From NCBI GenBank assembly GCA_041736915.1, contig JBGSST010000324.1:1-34340 (forward strand): a DNA stretch of 34,340 nt, written 5' to 3'. The position numbers and the translations under genes were made by a program. The notes beneath the pieces were generated by a model. The model was not told the DNA's origin, made no database searches, and saw only the letters and a list, made by a program, of their open reading frames with translations. Shown piece by piece: positions 17,295-24,498 of this stretch. Within the stretch, counting starts at the first letter, position 1; each line of letters starts with the position of its first letter. Source of the DNA: JBGSST01 sp041736915. GTDB taxonomy: Bacteria; Bdellovibrionota; FAC87; UBA2466.

Positions 17295-18064
17295 ACGGGG
17301 CAATTGCGATCGCGAAAAAAGAGCTTCGCACGTATTTCTACTCGCCGGTGGCGTACGTCATAATCGGCATCTTCCTGCTGGTGATGGGAATCATCTTCGC
17401 CAAGTTCGTGGCGATTTATCACCAGGCAAACACCATGCAGCGGTTCGGGCAAGCGCAGGGAATCACCCTGGATAAGCTGGCCTCGTACCTCTACCAGAAT
17501 ATGGCATTCATCCTTTGCTTCGTAACGCCGTTTCTCACGATGCGGTTGTTTGCGGAGGAAAAACGCCAGAACACACTGGAGTTGCTCTTCACCGCTCCCA
17601 TTACCGGACTAGAGCTGGTGCTGGGGAAGTTTCTCGCGGCGTACGCATTGATGACCATGATGATGGGCGTTTCGTTCATCTACGTGCTCTTCATGATCCT
17701 TTGGGGGAATCCCGAAGGGGCCATCATCGCGACTACTTACCTCGGTCTATTTCTAGCTCTAGCTTGCTACATTTCGCTCGGGGCTTTGATCTCGGCGATT
17801 TCGAGCAGCCAGGCGATTGCCGCGGTGTGGACGTTCATCGTACTGCTGCTGCTGTGGCTGCTACAGTCCATTGGCCAGGGTTTGACCACGAAGTGGGGCT
17901 TCATCGAGTGGGGACCGACGCTGGTTTATCTGTCTCCGCTGGGGCACTTCAGCAGCTTCATTGAGGGTCTGCTGAATCTGAAAGACTTCGTTTACTTCAT
18001 CACCTTTACCTTTTTTACGCTCTTCTTGACCCACCGGGTGGTCGAAAGCAATCGCTGGAGATAA
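17291..18064 (+). CDS. ABC-2 type permease, GldF-like
   Basis: This is a 257-residue inner-membrane permease with six hydrophobic segments. The N-terminus IAIAKKELRTYFYSPVAYVI is typical of GldF/ABC-2 permeases ('KKEL...F.SP.AYV'), and EEKRQNTLELLFTAPITGLELVLGKFLAA is the conserved coupling segment. Its ATG overlaps the stop of the ATPase gene by four bases (ATGA), so translation is coupled. The downstream GldG-like gene begins five bases after its stop. Together they make one exporter; the cargo is unknown. Confidence 0.94.
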   Translation: MNGAIAIAKKELRTYFYSPVAYVIIGIFLLVMGIIFAKFVAIYHQANTMQRFGQAQGITLDKLASYLYQNMAFILCFVTPFLTMRLFAEEKRQNTLELLFTAPITGLELVLGKFLAAYALMTMMMGVSFIYVLFMILWGNPEGAIIATTYLGLFLALACYISLGALISAISSSQAIAAVWTFIVLLLLWLLQSIGQGLTTKWGFIEWGPTLVYLSPLGHFSSFIEGLLNLKDFVYFITFTFFTLFLTHRVVESNRWR

Positions 18065-18068
18065 TCGG

Positions 18069-19700
18069 ATGAACAAGAATAAATTGATTCCATTGATTGC
18101 GGGCTTTGGGGCCCTTTTCTGTATCGTAGTTTCTGGCGTTACCGCTTACCTGCTACCGCACAATCAGTGGGTTTGGATGGTAATGGGGGCGTTGGCGGTT
18201 ATCGGTATCGTGACTTACGTGATTACGGACCGCGCTTCGCTAGCGCAGATCTTTTCTCGCCGGACTACGCAGTACGGCCTGAACTCGATCTTCATGTCGA
18301 TCGTGGTGCTGGTGATCGTGGTGGTGATTAACCTCATCGCCAACGAGCACGACATCAAGAAAGACCTTACGAAGAACAAGAACCACACGCTGTCCGAGCA
18401 GTCGGTGAAGATTCTGAAGGGAATGAAAACGGAAGTGCGTTTGCGCACCTTCGCCAATCCCGATCAGGTGCAGAACTTTCAAAAGATCTTCGACAAGTAC
18501 ACGTACCACACGAAGCTCATTAAGCCCGAGTTCGTGGACGTGGATAAAGAGCCGATGGCCGTGCAGAAGTACAAGGTAAAGCAAGCCGGCACCATCGTGG
18601 TGGAGTCGGAAGCCCGTACGGTGAACGTGGATAACGTGTTTGGCCCTGATGATCCGAAGGTGGAAGAAAAGATCACCAACGCGATCATTCAGGTGGCTAA
18701 AGGCGAAAAGAAAAAGATCTACTTTGTGTCCGGTCACGGCGAGAGGCTGCCGTCCGACTCCGGCAAGGAAGGCTACTCGGAGATCAAAGAGGCGCTGGAA
18801 AGCGGCCGCTATCGCACCGAGGATTTGGTGCTGCTGGACAAAGAAAAGGTTCCCGCCGACGCGGAGATCCTAATCGTTCCCGGACCCAAGTCGGAGTTCA
18901 TGGATCACGAGATCAAGATGCTCGACGCTTACGTGCGCGCCGGCGGCAAGCTGCTGCTGATGCTGGAGCCGGACTCTTCTGCGTCGTTGAAGCCGTTTTT
19001 GGAAAAGTTCGGAGTGGACTGGAAGCGCGGCGACACCATTCTCGAAACCAATCCTCTGCAACGTTTGGCGGGCGGAAACCCGCTAACTCCGATCGTAATG
19101 CAATACGAGGCGGGCAACGAGATCACCGCGGATGCCAAGCAGCCGTCGATCTATCCCGTGGCCACGCCGGTGGAAAAGATGGGCACGTTGCCTCCGGATA
19201 CCAAGGTGCAAACCTTGTTCGCTACGAGCAACAAGAGCTTTGAAGTGCCGATGAAGTCCATCGAAAGCATGAAGGGCGGACGCCTCGAGCTCGACGAGAA
19301 GAAGAACAAGCGGGGGCCTATCAACATCGCCGTGGCCATCACCGGCAAAGTGCCTTTGCCGAAGATCGACCCGAACGCGACGGCGAAAGAGAAGGAAAAG
19401 GCCGAAGAGAACAAGCCTGAGAAAGATCCGGAGTACCGCATGATTGTGGTCGGCGACTCGGACTTCGCAGGAAACGGGGCTCGCCGCTTCGGCATCAACG
19501 CCGACATGTTCCAAAACATGTTGAGCTGGCTAGCCCACGAAGAGGACCTCATTGCGATTCGTCCCAAGGCGGCCGATTCGAGCGAATTCAACATCACCGA
19601 AGAGCGCGCGCGTGTCATTACGCTGGCGTCGGTCTTCTTCGCTCCGTTCGGCATGTTCCTGGCGGGTATCGCCGTGTGGCTGTCGCGCCGTCGTAGATAA
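18069..19700 (+). CDS. GldG-like ABC auxiliary protein
   Basis: This is a 543-residue protein of the GldG/ABC-transporter-auxiliary family. Two hydrophobic helices lie near the N-terminus (IAGFGALFCIVVSGVTAYLL and a second around residues 36-55), followed by another near residue 80. A large periplasmic region opens with the conserved NHTLSEQSVKILKGMKTEV. It continues through KIYFVSGHGER, a segment typical of the family's glutamine-amidotransferase-like fold. A C-terminal helix (VFFAPFGMFLAGIAVWL) ends in basic SRRRR. The ATG has GGAGAT upstream. A Lys/Glu-rich linker (~residues 440-455) is likely flexible. It should work with the preceding ATPase and permease. Its stop abuts the tsaB stop with no intervening base. 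Confidence 0.92.
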   Translation: MNKNKLIPLIAGFGALFCIVVSGVTAYLLPHNQWVWMVMGALAVIGIVTYVITDRASLAQIFSRRTTQYGLNSIFMSIVVLVIVVVINLIANEHDIKKDLTKNKNHTLSEQSVKILKGMKTEVRLRTFANPDQVQNFQKIFDKYTYHTKLIKPEFVDVDKEPMAVQKYKVKQAGTIVVESEARTVNVDNVFGPDDPKVEEKITNAIIQVAKGEKKKIYFVSGHGERLPSDSGKEGYSEIKEALESGRYRTEDLVLLDKEKVPADAEILIVPGPKSEFMDHEIKMLDAYVRAGGKLLLMLEPDSSASLKPFLEKFGVDWKRGDTILETNPLQRLAGGNPLTPIVMQYEAGNEITADAKQPSIYPVATPVEKMGTLPPDTKVQTLFATSNKSFEVPMKSIESMKGGRLELDEKKNKRGPINIAVAITGKVPLPKIDPNATAKEKEKAEENKPEKDPEYRMIVVGDSDFAGNGARRFGINADMFQNMLSWLAHEEDLIAIRPKAADSSEFNITEERARVITLASVFFAPFGMFLAGIAVWLSRRRR

Positions 19701-20342
19701 CTATTTGTTTCCGAATCGGGTGTCGCCCCAGTATTCGGGTTGAAGCTTCATCCACTGGTCTGACGAGGCGTAGCTTCGTTTCGTGTGGCTTTTTTCGAGC
19801 GCTAGTCCCAGCTGACGGGCGCTCAGCGGAAAGACCTCGGCGTTTTCCCACGCGGCCTCGGCAGCGCCATCGAAGAGCACTTTGGTTTTCTCGGCGAGAC
19901 TTTTCAGCGCGGTGGTATCCACCACGTCGGAAAACCACGCTCCGCGGTTGAAGCCGCCGATGGCGTACTGATCCTTACCCACGCGGTAAGTGAAAATGGC
20001 CGGATCACCAAAGGCCAGCGCGCGGGCTTCGAGCGAGTCGATCATCACGACTTCACCCGGCACGGCGGTTAGAAACCCCTTCACGGAGGCCACGCCAATG
20101 CGCAATCCAGTAAACGAGCCCGGCCCATTGGGCAGCAGCCACTTGGCTATTTGGTTCACCGAGACGTGGTGGGCCTTTAGCAAAATATCGAGCGCCGTGA
20201 GAAACCATTCGAGCCCACCCCGCGTTTCGGCGGTCGACTCGGCCACGACTTGGGGGCCGGCATCGGTCGATTGAAAAAGGCAAAGGCTCGGGGCCCGCGA
20301 ACAAAGGTCGAGGGCCAGCCAATAAATGGGGGTCGCGGACAT
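19701..20342 (-). CDS. tsaB: tRNA threonylcarbamoyladenosine biosynthesis protein TsaB
   Basis: This 213-residue protein of the ASKHA fold supports t6A37 synthesis together with TsaD and TsaE. Diagnostic features are the N-terminal strand WLALDLCSRAPSLCLF, the segment LPNGPGSFTGLRIGVASVKGF (family GPGSFTGLRIG) and the SLEARAL helix. Length is typical of TsaB (about 210-230) and too short for TsaD. The ATG at 20342 has no recognisable ribosome binding site; the bases before it are CTCCCCC. A structured region that could be transcribed on this strand ends 37 bases upstream. tsaD and tsaE are not in the window. The stop abuts that of the GldG-like gene. Confidence 0.9.
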   Translation of the reverse strand: MSATPIYWLALDLCSRAPSLCLFQSTDAGPQVVAESTAETRGGLEWFLTALDILLKAHHVSVNQIAKWLLPNGPGSFTGLRIGVASVKGFLTAVPGEVVMIDSLEARALAFGDPAIFTYRVGKDQYAIGGFNRGAWFSDVVDTTALKSLAEKTKVLFDGAAEAAWENAEVFPLSARQLGLALEKSHTKRSYASSDQWMKLQPEYWGDTRFGNK

Positions 20343-20690
20343 AGGGGGAGTTCTTATCGGATCGGGCGAAGAAAAAGTAGGGGCGGCAAACCAAAATTGG
20401 ACTCGATTAGGCGAGGGGTAAGCCTAACCAATGGATTCCGGTTTCGGGGGTTCGTCCTTTAAAGGTTAACTGCCGCCCCCGCGCGTAGAAGACGCAAAAT
20501 TTCGAGGGTTTAACCCAACTAAGCTAGCCAGCTAAGCTTGGATGACCTCTTCAATAAGTATAGGAGTGGGCCCAGCGCACCGCAATATACAGCCAGTATA
20601 CAGCGAGCTAACACTATGAAACGTATGGAGAAAATCCAATATTGAAATTTGGGGGCCGCTCCGCGGGGCGGTGTGGTACCACCGTCGGCG
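20343..20690. other. Gene-free divergent region with repeats and palindromes
   Basis: This is the longest stretch without a gene (348 bases), between tsaB (-) and the ferredoxin (+). Besides the structured element it holds an 11-base inverted repeat GGGTTTAACCC (20506-20516), a direct repeat of CTAAGCT with period 13 (20519-20538), a direct repeat of TATACAGC with period 11 (20586-20604) and the perfect palindrome GTGGTACCAC (20673-20682). A nine-codon ORF (MKRMEKIQY, 20616-20645) sits in the ferredoxin frame but ends before it. No clear -35/-10 pair was found on either strand. Confidence 0.6.
20380..20479 (-). ncRNA. Candidate structured RNA or leader, three-way-junction-like
   Basis: A 100-base stretch folds by eye into one closed element. 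P1 pairs 20380-20388 with 20471-20479 (nine GC-rich pairs, GGGGCGGCA/TGCCGCCCC) and continues as AACC/GGTT after a three-base AAC bulge. P2 pairs ATTGG/CCAAT and, after a six-base bulge, TTAGGC/GCCTAA around a nine-base loop (20396-20432). P3 is weaker (CCG/CGG around GTTT, inside GGA/TCC). On the minus strand the closing stem is followed by TACTTTTTCTTC, like an intrinsic terminator, 37 bases before tsaB. No known riboswitch consensus was recognised. The strand and existence of a transcript are inference. Confidence 0.4.
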
Positions 20691-20963
20691 ATGGGCGAAG
20701 ATTCTTCCTTAAGGCAGGTCAAAGTGAGGGTCACTAAGGCCGGGCAGACGACCGAGCTGACCGCCCCTTACGGCGTTATCTTGAGAAACGTGCTGCTCGA
20801 GCACGCCCTTTCTCCCTACCGTGAGGCGAACCGCTGGCTCAATTGTCGGGGAATGGGGATTTGCGGAACCTGTCAGGTCATCGTCACGCACGACGATTCG
20901 CGAGCGAGGGAACGCTCCTGCCAAATTCGTTGCTTCCGGGACCTCGAAATTGAATTAGAATGA
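20691..20963 (+). CDS. 2Fe-2S ferredoxin-like protein
   Basis: This is a 90-residue single-domain plant-type ferredoxin fold. It has the ligand pattern C52-x5-C58-x2-C61 (NCRGMGICGTCQV) and a further Cys77 (or Cys81) as the fourth ligand. It should be a small cytoplasmic electron carrier. A TTG at 20649 would add 14 residues of GC-rich, Pro/Gly sequence unlike the family, so the ATG at 20691 is preferred; neither start has a convincing ribosome binding site. The gene begins eight bases after the palindrome GTGGTACCAC. A PP2C gene follows after nine bases, and the four genes after that are tightly packed. Confidence 0.82.
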   Translation: MGEDSSLRQVKVRVTKAGQTTELTAPYGVILRNVLLEHALSPYREANRWLNCRGMGICGTCQVIVTHDDSRARERSCQIRCFRDLEIELE

Positions 20964-20972
20964 CCTCACGAC

Positions 20973-21641
20973 ATGTTCACCATCAAAGGCTACGCAAAAA
21001 GTGTCATTGGAGGACGTGAGGGCAACCAGGATTCTTTCCTGATGTGGCCCGAGCGCAATCTTTACGCCGTCGCTGACGGAGTGGGTGGCGGATTGCGCGG
21101 CGACGTCGCTTCGCAAATGTCCGTAGCGGGCTTGAAGGCGATGCCGGAAAACTCGGTAGAGCTGCGGCCAGTTTTCCAGGCGATTCAAAACTCGGTGCTC
21201 GAAGAGTCGATTCGAAGCCTGGGCGATGCTTTGATGGGCAGCACGCTCACCGCCGCGCTGATTGCGGGCGACAAGTTACACGTATGCCACGTGGGCGACT
21301 CGCGTTGCTACGTATGGCGCGCCGGTAACATGAGCTGCATGACCACCGACCACGAAATTTTCGACGACAATATCGGCGGACCGGTACTGGCCTCTTATAT
21401 GGGCCTGCCGCCCGAAGTGCACGCCCTGACCATTCAGGAAGAGTCGGACACTCTGCAGGCGGGCGACCGTATCTTGCTTTGCTCCGACGGCCTCTACAAA
21501 CAGATTACCGAAGACCGAATGATGGACCTCATCCATTCGCTGCGTATCGAACCAGAAAAGCTGGTGGATGTGCTGGTCGCCGAGGCATCACAGGTAAAGC
21601 ACTCGGACAATGTGACGCTCATCTGGATTACCGTCGACTAG
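20973..21641 (+). CDS. PP2C-family protein phosphatase (second of two)
   Basis: This is a 222-residue PPM/PP2C phosphatase. Motifs in order are GGREGNQDSFL, YAVADGVGGGLRGDVAS, GSTLTAALI, HVGDSRCYVW, TTDHEI, LLCSDGLYKQI and KHSDNVTLI. It is divergent from the phosphatase at 13193: the second metal motif reads ADGVGGG, and there are fewer intervening residues. It carries no other domain. It sits nine bases after a ferredoxin gene and precedes the DUF2203 gene, so it is probably expressed with the redox genes. Its substrate is unknown. Confidence 0.9.
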   Translation: MFTIKGYAKSVIGGREGNQDSFLMWPERNLYAVADGVGGGLRGDVASQMSVAGLKAMPENSVELRPVFQAIQNSVLEESIRSLGDALMGSTLTAALIAGDKLHVCHVGDSRCYVWRAGNMSCMTTDHEIFDDNIGGPVLASYMGLPPEVHALTIQEESDTLQAGDRILLCSDGLYKQITEDRMMDLIHSLRIEPEKLVDVLVAEASQVKHSDNVTLIWITVD

Positions 21642-21700
21642 TCCGGGCCCGCTTCGGACCCCTTGCCTCTTCCCATAACGCGGCCTATCGTCAACGCCTA

Positions 21701-22081
21701 GTGGGCGACCTCATCGAAATCGATGGCAAAAAACTCTTCACGTTACCGGAAGCCCGGGCGTTGTTGCCGATCGTCCGCCGGATGACGATGCAGGCGGAAG
21801 AAAAGGTGCGTGAGCTAGGCAACCGCTACTCGTACCTGAAAGATCCGGAGAAAAAGACTGCCATCGAGACGGAAATTCGCGACTGCATCGGCGAATGGCA
21901 GGCCAAGCTGGTGCGCTTGGGGTTGCAGTCCAAAGGGCTGTGGCTCGTTGATTTCGATAATGGCGATGGCTTTTGGTGCTGGCAGTTTCCCGAACCGGAT
22001 ATCCAATTCACGCATGGCTACCACGAGGGGTTTCGCCAGCGGCGTGAGCTGCCCTCCGCCCCAACGGGGGACACGCCATGA
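21701..22081 (+). CDS. DUF2203 family protein
   Basis: This is a 126-residue protein of the uncharacterised DUF2203 family. The family signature is visible: LFTLPEARALLPIVRRM at the N-terminus, then a helical segment (EEKVRELGNRYSYLKDPEKK), and GLWLVDFDNGDGFWCWQFPEPDIQFTHGYHEGF near the end, which matches the family's 'GLVDFP...LCW..GE..I...H....GF'. A GTG at 21701 is proposed as start. The frame is open further upstream into the PP2C gene, but that part is not family-like. No ribosome binding site decides the matter. Its last four bases overlap the Rieske gene start (ATGA). Function is unknown. Confidence 0.78.
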   Translation: MGDLIEIDGKKLFTLPEARALLPIVRRMTMQAEEKVRELGNRYSYLKDPEKKTAIETEIRDCIGEWQAKLVRLGLQSKGLWLVDFDNGDGFWCWQFPEPDIQFTHGYHEGFRQRRELPSAPTGDTP

Positions 22082-22425
22082 ACCGAAAAAAGGTGCTGGC
22101 CGAAGTCTCCAAGCGCAGCTTTGAAGAGGGGCAAGCTCGTTCGTTCGAGGCCCGCCGTGACGGGAAAAAAATCAAAGGGCTCGTCGTAAAAAAGGGCGGC
22201 AAGTTCTATGCGTACGAGAATCTCTGTCAGCATCTGCCAATCCCATTGGATCTGGAAGACGATCAGTTTTTCTCCTACGACCAAGCTTTTCTTCAGTGCC
22301 AAATGCATGGCGCGCTTTACGAGATCGAGACCGGCAAATGTGTCGGCGGCCCTTGTGTGGGCACGCAGCTGCGGGCGTTACCGTTGCACGAAGAGGCAAA
22401 CCGTTTACTGATCGAGGTTACATGA
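22078..22425 (+). CDS. Rieske-type 2Fe-2S protein
   Basis: This is a 115-residue stand-alone Rieske domain. The cluster ligands are Cys50-x-His52 (ENLCQHLPIPLD) and Cys74-x2-His77 (LQCQMHGALYEIETGKCVGGPC). This 'CxH...CxxH' spacing with a following G-x-C-x-x-G-P is typical of cytosolic ferredoxin-type Rieske proteins. No signal peptide or oxygenase catalytic domain is present, so it is probably a soluble electron carrier. It overlaps DUF2203 upstream and the PLP enzyme downstream by four bases each, which implies coupled translation. Confidence 0.92.
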   Translation: MNRKKVLAEVSKRSFEEGQARSFEARRDGKKIKGLVVKKGGKFYAYENLCQHLPIPLDLEDDQFFSYDQAFLQCQMHGALYEIETGKCVGGPCVGTQLRALPLHEEANRLLIEVT

Positions 22426-23579
22426 AAGAGACGAATACGAAGTTCGGATTTCAAACCAACTCCATTCACGCGGGAGAAAAGCGACCCACGATCGAAGGGG
22501 CCGTGGGGATGCCGATCTTTCAAAACTCCACTTACGAAGTTTCGGGAGCCAAGAGTTACGATTCCGTTCGCTACACTCGCCTGAGCAACACGCCCAATCA
22601 CGTGGCCCTTGCGGAAAAGCTTTCCGCGCTGGAGCGTTGCGAAGAGGCGCTGGTTACCTCATCGGGCATGTCCGCCATTACCACCGCGCTACTCGCCACG
22701 GTGCCCGCGGGTGGCCACCTCGTTGCGCAATCGACCCTGTACGGCGGGACCCATGCGTTTTTGACGGAAGATTTTGGCAACCTCGGCCGCACCTACTCGA
22801 CCTTCGAAGTCGACGATATGACCGCGTTGGAGCGGGAGCTTACCCGCAAGCCGGCGGTGCTCTATGTGGAGGCCATCTCCAATCCGTTGCTGAAGATTCC
22901 CGATCTCGCGCGCATCGTGGAGCTGGGCAAGAAAGCCGGCGCGCTGCTTGTTATCGACAACACGTTTTGCTCGCCATACCTTTTTAACCCCTCACAGCTG
23001 GGTTTTGATCTCTCGCTTCATAGCGCAACCAAGTATTTGAACGGTCACTCCGACGTGATCGCCGGCGTGGTGGCCGGAAAAAAGGCGCTCGTGGATAAGA
23101 CCCGGCTCTTGCTCAACCACTTGGGGGGCTCACTCGATCCCCATAGCTGTTTCTTGCTGAATCGCGGAATCAAAACCCTGGCCGCGCGCATGAAGATGCA
23201 CGAAGAGAATGCCATGGCGTTGGCCGAAGCGCTGGCCGGTAGCCCAAAAGTGAAGAATGTACGTTACCCGGGGCTGAAGTCTCACCCCCATCACCAGCGC
23301 GCCCGCGAATATTTTCGTGGATTCGGCGGCATGATCGCGTTTGAGTACAACGGTACGGCGGAAGAGACGGACAAGTTCCTGGACCGGCTGCGTATCCCCT
23401 TCGTGGCCCCGTCGCTGGGAGGTGTAGAGTCGCTCGTTACCCGCCCGGTGACGACGTCGCACTCGGCCATCTTGCCGGAGCACCGGCTAAAGCTCGGGGT
23501 GCTCGATAACCTGGTAAGGGTTAGCGTTGGGCTAGAGGACAAGAACGATCTGATTGCCGATTTCCTGCAAGCCCTCTAG
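22422..23579 (+). CDS. PLP-dependent trans-sulfuration enzyme (Cys/Met metabolism family)
   Basis: This 385-residue enzyme belongs to the Cys/Met metabolism PLP family (cystathionine gamma-synthase, beta/gamma-lyase, O-acetylhomoserine sulfhydrylase, methionine gamma-lyase). Visible features are NSIHAGEKRP at the start and YTRLSNTP near the phosphate-binding region. There are also SSGMSAITTALLA, ISNPLLKIPDL, VIDNTFCSPYLFNP, and the PLP lysine Lys204 in HSATKYLNGHSDV. The C-terminus has SLGGVESLVTRP and RVSVGLED. Residue differences that assign the exact reaction cannot be settled by eye. An ORF extends to 22296, but the ATG at 22422 overlaps the Rieske stop (ATGA) and starts exactly where the family does. 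Confidence 0.93.
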   Translation: MKETNTKFGFQTNSIHAGEKRPTIEGAVGMPIFQNSTYEVSGAKSYDSVRYTRLSNTPNHVALAEKLSALERCEEALVTSSGMSAITTALLATVPAGGHLVAQSTLYGGTHAFLTEDFGNLGRTYSTFEVDDMTALERELTRKPAVLYVEAISNPLLKIPDLARIVELGKKAGALLVIDNTFCSPYLFNPSQLGFDLSLHSATKYLNGHSDVIAGVVAGKKALVDKTRLLLNHLGGSLDPHSCFLLNRGIKTLAARMKMHEENAMALAEALAGSPKVKNVRYPGLKSHPHHQRAREYFRGFGGMIAFEYNGTAEETDKFLDRLRIPFVAPSLGGVESLVTRPVTTSHSAILPEHRLKLGVLDNLVRVSVGLEDKNDLIADFLQAL

Positions 23580-23590
23580 GCTAGCTGCTC

Positions 23591-24142
23591 ATGAAGCCTT
23601 TCATCGCTAGATTTTCCACGACACTTTTCGTTTCTTTATCCCTGTTCCTCGTTTCCTGCACCTGCAGCAAACAGGACAATCAGACGGCGCCGCAAGAAAG
23701 CGCACCCATAGGAGGATCCATGTTAATCATCGAAACCGACCACGGAACTATTGAAGCCGACCTTTACTCCAACGACGCCCCGAAAACGGTGGCGCGGATT
23801 ACGGAGCTGGTGGAGCAAGGTTTCTACAATGGATTGACCTTTCACCGCGTGGTTCCCGGCTTCGTCGTTCAGGGCGGCGATCCCAAGGGCAATGGCACGG
23901 GTGGTTCGGGTAAGAATTTAAAGGCCGAGTTCAACAGCAAGCAGCACGTGGAAGGCACGCTGGCGATGGCCCGGGCGCAGGACCCCGATTCCGCCGATAG
24001 CCAGTTCTACATCTCGCTTGGCCGTCACCCGCACCTCGATGGCAGCTACACCGTGTTCGGCCTGGTTACCAAAGGCATGGACGCCGTGAAGAAGATCAAG
24101 CAGGGCGACAAGATGACCAAGGTCACCGTTAAGAAGAAGTAA
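23591..24142 (+). CDS. Cyclophilin-type peptidyl-prolyl isomerase, lipoprotein
   Basis: This 183-residue protein catalyses cis-trans isomerisation of X-Pro bonds. The N-terminus is a lipoprotein signal (RFSTTLFVSLSLFLVSC), with the lipobox Cys at about residue 24, so the mature form should be anchored in the periplasm. The cyclophilin domain begins at residue 44 (MLIIETDHGTIEADLY). It has the active-site segment FHRVVPGFVVQGGDP, the conserved GTLAMARAQDPDSADSQFYI, and HLDGSYTVFGLVTKGMD. An internal AGGAGG followed by ATG at 23720 could start a signal-less, cytoplasmic form of about 140 residues. It follows the PLP enzyme gene by 11 bases. Confidence 0.95.
   Translation: MKPFIARFSTTLFVSLSLFLVSCTCSKQDNQTAPQESAPIGGSMLIIETDHGTIEADLYSNDAPKTVARITELVEQGFYNGLTFHRVVPGFVVQGGDPKGNGTGGSGKNLKAEFNSKQHVEGTLAMARAQDPDSADSQFYISLGRHPHLDGSYTVFGLVTKGMDAVKKIKQGDKMTKVTVKKK
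23710..23722 (+). promoter_or_regulatory. Internal ribosome binding site and ATG inside the cyclophilin gene
   Basis: AGGAGG (23710-23715) is separated by ATCC from ATG (23720-23722), in frame with the cyclophilin domain and exactly at its first residue. It encodes linker residues in the long protein (IGGSM). The spacer is a little short (four bases). It could give a second, cytoplasmic product. Confidence 0.5.
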
Positions 24143-24189
24143 CGTCGCGCTAGCTTACCGAATTTAAGGGCGACTGAGGCCCGGTGGAG

Positions 24190-24486
24190 TTAGAGATGGG
24201 CCAGATGCTCGGGCTTGTGGAGGTTGAACTTAGCCATGAGCTCGACCAGCCCCTTTTCGTTTTCGGCTACCAGCTCGATGGACGGGCATACCCACACCCA
24301 GCCGGTACCCGTTTTGCGGGTTAAAAACTGTAGCTGGAAGTAGCGCTTCTCGGAGAGAACCACCGGAATATCACAACGAAGGTCGGCGGCCGGGGTCCCC
24401 AGCTTTTCTTTGAGTCCCGAAACTTCGGACTCCAGCTCAGTGAGGTTTTCCGCCTTTTCGCGCCGAATGAGATATCGCATTGCCAT
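24190..24486 (-). CDS. Small conserved-looking hypothetical protein
   Basis: This is a 98-residue protein that I do not recognise. It begins with a Lys/Glu-rich helix likely to form a coiled coil (RREKAENLTELESEVSGLKEKLG). The second part looks like alternating beta-strands with a hydrophobic, Trp-rich core (YFQLQFLTRKTGTGWVWVCPSIELV). It lacks a signal peptide and is probably cytoplasmic. The start at 24486 lies 12 bases after the stop of the DUF155 gene on the same strand, so it is probably the last gene of that unit. A start at the next Met (24480) is also possible. Confidence 0.6.
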   Translation of the reverse strand: MAMRYLIRREKAENLTELESEVSGLKEKLGTPAADLRCDIPVVLSEKRYFQLQFLTRKTGTGWVWVCPSIELVAENEKGLVELMAKFNLHKPEHLAHL

Positions 24487-24498
24487 ATGGTCACTTTC

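Noticed and set aside
16362..19700. Calling the Gld-like operon a gliding-motility system
   Set aside because: GldAFG relatives occur in many non-gliding bacteria and none of the core Gld/Spr motor genes is present here.
20396..20432. TTAGGC...GCCTAAC as an integron attC site
   Set aside because: There is no integrase gene, no cassette array and no second core site in the right place; only the short stem resembles attC.
20649..20690. TTG start of the ferredoxin
   Set aside because: The added residues are low-complexity, coded by a GC-rich hairpin, and lack an SD; the domain starts after the ATG at 20691.
22296..22421. 42-residue N-terminal extension of the PLP enzyme
   Set aside because: It lies fully inside the Rieske gene in another frame, is Arg/Ala-rich, and the family begins at the ATG at 22422.
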